From: UMGS1781 sp964389545
GTDB taxonomy: Bacteria > Bacillota > Clostridia > TANB77 > CAG-508
DNA length: 6,011 nt
Assembly (NCBI GenBank): GCA_964389545.1
Contig: CAYMDN010000049.1
Span: 1-6,011 of the forward strand
Reading direction: 5' to 3'
Positions 3,102 to 6,011 of the stretch are shown piece by piece. A program made the position numbers and the translations under genes. How positions within the stretch are numbered: position 1 is the first letter of the stretch; each line of letters starts with the position of its first letter. The notes under the pieces are model-generated. The model searched no databases. It saw only the letters and a program-made list of their open reading frames with translations, and had not been told where the DNA came from.

Positions 3102-4520
3102 ATGGTAAACAAGATTATTGAATTGTATTGCATAGAATTATTTATTATTAATTTTTATGTATATATGATCTACAACAAATTAATAAATAACAGGAAAACT
3201 TCGGTAAAAGAAAAAATAGAAATTACAGTAATTAATGTATGCATTACTGCATTGGGAACATACTTTGAATTTAACGTCAATACATATGCTAATTTAATAT
3301 TGATAGTCTTTATATATGGTATAGCTTTAGAAAGTATCAGTAAGAATGGAATAGGATATTCACTAATTACAACAATAATTTCATATGCAATTTGTGTGCT
3401 TTCATTATTTATGAGTACAGCAATTTCATTTTTTAGCATATATAAACTTTTGGGTATAAAGAATATGTATATATTGCTAATATTTATTATGACAATACAG
3501 TTTTTATTATTACTTGTAGTTATGAAGATTAAAAGACTAAAAAATGGTCTGACTTTTATAAAAAATAAATTTAATAATGAACCAATAGACATATTGATAA
3601 TTAATGTATGCGCAACTATAATTTTAATATATTGTCTTGTTGGAAGTATGACAAAAGAGACTATGCATAATATTTTGCTTGCATTAATTGGATTAGGAAT
3701 AACACTTGTTGTAATAATCCAAAAATCTTTTACAATGTATTACAAACAAAAACTAATGAATGATACAATCAAACAGTACGAAAAAGACATACATGATAAA
3801 GATGAAGAAATAGAAAAAGTATCAAAAGAGAAATATGAGATAAGCAGAATTAACCATGAATTTTACAATAGACAAAAGGCATTAGAATTAAAAGTAAAAG
3901 AAATGACATCAGATAGACCAGAAATTTTAGATAGAATAGAAAGTTTAACAAATGAATATTCAAATAGTTTGCAGAATATTAAAAATGTAGAAAAATTACC
4001 ATTAACCAACATTCCAGAAATAGATGATATGTTTAAATATATGAGGCAAGAATGTATAAATAACAACATAGACTTTAAATTAAAGTTAGAAACTGAAATA
4101 TATCATTTGGTAAACAAAATAATTCCAACAAATAAATTAGAAACTCTAATAGGAGACCACATAAGAAATGCAATAATAGCAATAAACAGTAGTGAAAATA
4201 CATATAAAAGTATATTAGTAATTATAGGTAGAAAGAATAAAAACTATGAGCTATGTATATATGATGGCGGAATAGAATTTGAAATAGAAACATTAGAAAA
4301 ACTTGGAAAAGAAAGAGTTACAACACATGCAAAAACAGGTGGTAGCGGTATAGGATTCATGACCACATTTACAACACTAAAAGAATGTAAAGCAAGTTTG
4401 ACAATAAAAGAAAATCATAAACTGAAAAACAACGATTACACAAAAGCAATAATAATCAAATTTGATGGAAAAAATGAATACAACATATCTTCATATAGAG
4501 AAGATAAAATAAAAATATAA
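3102..4520 (+). CDS. Seven-helix GHKL sensor histidine kinase (AgrC-like)
   Basis: This is a 472-residue membrane kinase. Numbered from ATG 3102, hydrophobic helices lie at about 5-24, 40-58, 62-79, 87-112, 121-142, 162-182 and 190-207, an arrangement like peptide-sensing AgrC kinases. A coiled-coil linker (about 215-265) carries the H-box INHEFYNRQKAL with probable phospho-acceptor H252; HEFYN parallels the HD-Y-N box of AgrC-type kinases. The GHKL ATPase follows: a divergent N-box DHIRNAI (N356), DGG at 388-390 as G1, and GGSGIGF at 413-419 as G2. No extracellular sensor domain is visible, so the signal probably enters through the membrane helices. In-frame ATGs at 3084 and 3090 have no Shine-Dalgarno; 3102 has GGTGA (3092-3096) at 5 bases and is preferred, though not certain. 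The probable partner is the Spo0A-like regulator at 2035-2808. No terminator is evident after the stop. Confidence 0.87.
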   Translation: MVNKIIELYCIELFIINFYVYMIYNKLINNRKTSVKEKIEITVINVCITALGTYFEFNVNTYANLILIVFIYGIALESISKNGIGYSLITTIISYAICVLSLFMSTAISFFSIYKLLGIKNMYILLIFIMTIQFLLLLVVMKIKRLKNGLTFIKNKFNNEPIDILIINVCATIILIYCLVGSMTKETMHNILLALIGLGITLVVIIQKSFTMYYKQKLMNDTIKQYEKDIHDKDEEIEKVSKEKYEISRINHEFYNRQKALELKVKEMTSDRPEILDRIESLTNEYSNSLQNIKNVEKLPLTNIPEIDDMFKYMRQECINNNIDFKLKLETEIYHLVNKIIPTNKLETLIGDHIRNAIIAINSSENTYKSILVIIGRKNKNYELCIYDGGIEFEIETLEKLGKERVTTHAKTGGSGIGFMTTFTTLKECKASLTIKENHKLKNNDYTKAIIIKFDGKNEYNISSYREDKIKI

Positions 4521-4528
4521 TTAATGAT

Positions 4529-4557
4529 TAATAATCACAGGAAAATACAGTATAATT
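4529..4557 (+). promoter_or_regulatory. Upstream promoter candidate of the rimP-nusA operon
   Basis: TTAATA (4529-4534) and TATAAT (4552-4557) are 17 bases apart. The -10 is perfect and the -35 matches 4 of 6. It lies just behind the kinase stop and would form a tandem pair with the promoter at 4570-4598. Confidence 0.4.
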
Positions 4558-4569
4558 TGCTAAAAATGC

Positions 4570-4598
4570 TTGCAATTTCCAATGAATTATAGTATAAT
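4570..4598 (+). promoter_or_regulatory. Main promoter of the rimP-nusA operon
   Basis: TTGCAA (4570-4575) and TATAAT (4593-4598) are exactly 17 bases apart, a strong vegetative promoter. The transcript would start near 4605, giving a leader of about 70 bases that contains the hairpin at 4624-4650. Confidence 0.75.
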
Positions 4599-4623
4599 GA
4601 TAAAGCAATTGAATATTTAAGGC

Positions 4624-4650
4624 TTAAGAGTGGGGTAATCCCACTCTTAA
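4624..4650 (+). promoter_or_regulatory. Stable hairpin in the rimP leader
   Basis: TTAAGAGTGGG (4624-4634) pairs perfectly with CCCACTCTTAA (4640-4650) around the 5-base loop gtaat. It is by far the most GC-rich stem in the window. No T tract follows, so it is not an intrinsic terminator. It ends 10 bases before the rimP Shine-Dalgarno (4660-4666) and does not cover it. It may be a leader element for RNA stability or protein binding; a similar AAGAGTGGG-type stem ahead of rimP in other Firmicutes is my recollection, not verified here. Confidence 0.6.
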
Positions 4651-4673
4651 CTTATGAAAAAGGAGAAAATAAG

Positions 4674-5132
4674 TTGGCAAAAATAGAAGAAAAAGTAGAA
4701 GCATCTGTAAAGAAAAAAATAGAAGAGCTGGGATATAAATTATATGATGTAGAATATGTTAAAGAAGGAAAAGATTATTACTTAAGAATCTATATTGATA
4801 ACGAAAAAGGAATAGACTTAAACGATTGTGAATTAGTAAGTAATAATATCACAGAAATTCTAGATAAAGATGACTTTATTAAAGAACAATACTTTTTAGA
4901 AGTTTCTTCACCAGGGATTGAAAGAGTATTAAAAAAGGACAGACATCTAGAAGAGAACTTAGAAAACAAAGTATCAATAAAACTATTTAAACCAACTAAT
5001 AATCAAAAACAATTTATAGGTATATTAAAAAAATTTGATGAAACCAATATAACAATTGAAGTAGAAAATGAATTAATTGATTTAGAGAGAACAAATATTG
5101 CACAAATAAAAACAGTGTTTGATTGGAATTAG
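4674..5132 (+). CDS. rimP: Ribosome maturation factor RimP
   Basis: RimP is the cytoplasmic assembly factor for the 30S ribosomal subunit. The 152-residue product has the usual length and both domains: the N-terminal alpha/beta domain (YKLYDVEYVKEG...YLRIYIDNEKGIDLNDCE, about 21-53), the signature FLEVSSPGIERVLKK (74-88), and the C-terminal Sm-like domain (about 92-152) with FIGILKKFDETNITIEV and a closing IAQIKTVFDW. Translation starts at TTG 4674, a less common start, preceded by AAGGAGA (4660-4666) at 7 bases. The nearby ATG at 4655 is out of frame. The gene opens the conserved rimP-nusA operon; its TAG stop lies within the nusA Shine-Dalgarno, suggesting coupled translation. Confidence 0.96.
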   Translation: MAKIEEKVEASVKKKIEELGYKLYDVEYVKEGKDYYLRIYIDNEKGIDLNDCELVSNNITEILDKDDFIKEQYFLEVSSPGIERVLKKDRHLEENLENKVSIKLFKPTNNQKQFIGILKKFDETNITIEVENELIDLERTNIAQIKTVFDWN

Positions 5133-5143
5133 GAGGAGATAAA

Positions 5144-6011
5144 ATGAAAAATAATGAGAACAGAGAACTGATAATGGCGATCGAGGCATTAGAAAAAGAG
5201 AAAGGAATAAGTAAAGAATACTTATTAGAATCTTTAGAAACAGCATTAGCATCAGCATATAAAAGAAACTTCGATTCAGCAGAAAATGTAAAAATAGAAA
5301 TGGATTCTAAAACAGGAGAAGTTCATATATATGCACAAAAAGAAGTTGTAAAAGAAGTTGAAGACACAAACACACAAATATTATTAGCTGACGCTAAAAA
5401 AATAGAGAAGAAAGCTAAAGTTGGAGATATTGTAAACATCGAAATAATGCCAAAGGATTTCGGAAGAATAGCAGCACAAACAGCTAAACAACAAGTATTA
5501 CAAAAAATAAGAGAAGCTGAAAGAGATTTAATCTTTGATGAATATAACGAGAGAAAAGGCGAAATAGTTACAGGAATAATCCAAAAAGCCGATAAAGGTG
5601 CAGTTATATTAGACTTAGGAAAATTAGAAGGAATTATGCCGTTAAAAGAACAAATTCCAACAGAAACTTATAGAGTAAATGATAAAATAAAAGCATATGT
5701 ATTAAATGTAGGAAAAGGACTAAAAGGAGTTCCACAAGCACTTGTTACAAGAAGCCATCCAGACTTTGTAAAGAAATTATTTGAATTAGAAATTCCGGAA
5801 ATATATGAAGGAATAATCCAAGTTCAAGCAGTTGCAAGAGATGCAGGTAGTAGAAGTAAAGTTGCAGTATACTCAAACAATCCAGACATCGACCCAGTTG
5901 GTTCTTGTGTTGGAGCTAGAGGGATAAGAATCCAAAATATAATCAATGAATTAAACGGAGAAAAAATTGATGTTATAGAATGGAATGAAGATCCAGCAAT
6001 ATTCATATCAG
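5144..6011 (+). CDS. nusA: Transcription termination/antitermination factor NusA (3' end outside window)
   Basis: NusA binds RNA polymerase and nascent RNA and controls pausing, termination and antitermination. The frame is open from ATG 5144 to the window end, giving 289 complete codons. It follows AGGAGGAGA (5131-5139), a near-perfect Shine-Dalgarno, 11 bases after rimP. The N-terminal RNA-polymerase-binding domain (about 1-135) contains ALEKEKGISKEYLLESLETALASAYKR-type sequence and ends with AAQTAKQQVLQKIREAE. An S1 RNA-binding domain follows at about 138-205 (GEIVTGIIQKADKGAVILDLGKLEGIMP), then the conserved RSHPDFVKKLFELEIPEIYEG. The first KH domain carries VGSCVGARGIRIQNI (252-266) with its GARG loop at 257-260. 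The second KH domain and the C-terminus are beyond the window. The assignment is secure. Confidence 0.96.
   Translation, partial: MKNNENRELIMAIEALEKEKGISKEYLLESLETALASAYKRNFDSAENVKIEMDSKTGEVHIYAQKEVVKEVEDTNTQILLADAKKIEKKAKVGDIVNIEIMPKDFGRIAAQTAKQQVLQKIREAERDLIFDEYNERKGEIVTGIIQKADKGAVILDLGKLEGIMPLKEQIPTETYRVNDKIKAYVLNVGKGLKGVPQALVTRSHPDFVKKLFELEIPEIYEGIIQVQAVARDAGSRSKVAVYSNNPDIDPVGSCVGARGIRIQNIINELNGEKIDVIEWNEDPAIFIS

Noticed and set aside
3170..3592. Minus-strand open frame of 140 codons opposite the kinase membrane domain.
   Set aside because: It is antisense to a clearly real hydrophobic coding region, has no recognisable family, and is an expected shadow of A/T-rich codons.
4521..4569. 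Search for a terminator after the kinase gene.
   Set aside because: Only AT-only self-complementary stretches (attaatgattaat) were seen, with no GC-containing stem, so no terminator is called and read-through into rimP is possible.
5824..6006. Minus-strand frame opposite nusA.
   Set aside because: Antisense shadow of the conserved KH domain region.

Overview
The window is AT-rich (GC clearly below one third by eye). Its coding strands are strongly A-rich, its Shine-Dalgarno sites are strong, and intrinsic terminators are frequent. Together with a Spo0A-type response regulator, this points to a low-GC Bacillota/Clostridia genome, possibly an uncultured gut lineage. The organism cannot be named from the sequence alone.

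Layout: (1) 1-1072 holds the 3' part of clpX, then an HD-domain phosphohydrolase, closed by a terminator. (2) 1080-1609 is a single-gene unit with its own promoter and a palindrome at the expected transcript start. It encodes a small Cys-rich carboxypeptidase-regulatory-like (beta-sandwich) protein. (3) 1586-1909 is a convergent minus-strand gene for an unrecognised 89-residue protein, with a very good promoter. (4) 1942-4520 is a signalling cassette: an atypical Spo0A-like response regulator, a regulatory region of about 290 bases containing a 14-codon ORF with very strong ribosome binding sites, and a seven-helix GHKL histidine kinase of the AgrC type. (5) 4529-6011 holds tandem promoters, a leader hairpin, rimP and the start of nusA, the usual translation/transcription operon.

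The most interesting part is the cassette at 1942-4520. Between regulator and kinase lies a tiny ORF encoding MWEEFMAWLIFWGL (or MAWLIFWGL from an internal start). Both starts have near-consensus Shine-Dalgarno sequences, and the peptide is rich in Trp and hydrophobic residues. Similar tandem, head-to-tail 0A-box-like sites with 10-bp periodicity lie upstream of the regulator gene (1973-1991) and upstream of the peptide ORF (2821-2839).

The working inference is a self-contained peptide-signalling circuit: a leaderless hydrophobic peptide, a membrane kinase that senses it, and a Spo0A-like regulator that controls both transcripts. No AgrB-like maturation protease and no Cys-containing autoinducer precursor is present in the window. 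The circuit is a hypothesis; the ORFs, ribosome binding sites and repeats are read directly.

No tRNA, rRNA, CRISPR array, insertion sequence or prophage signature was seen.
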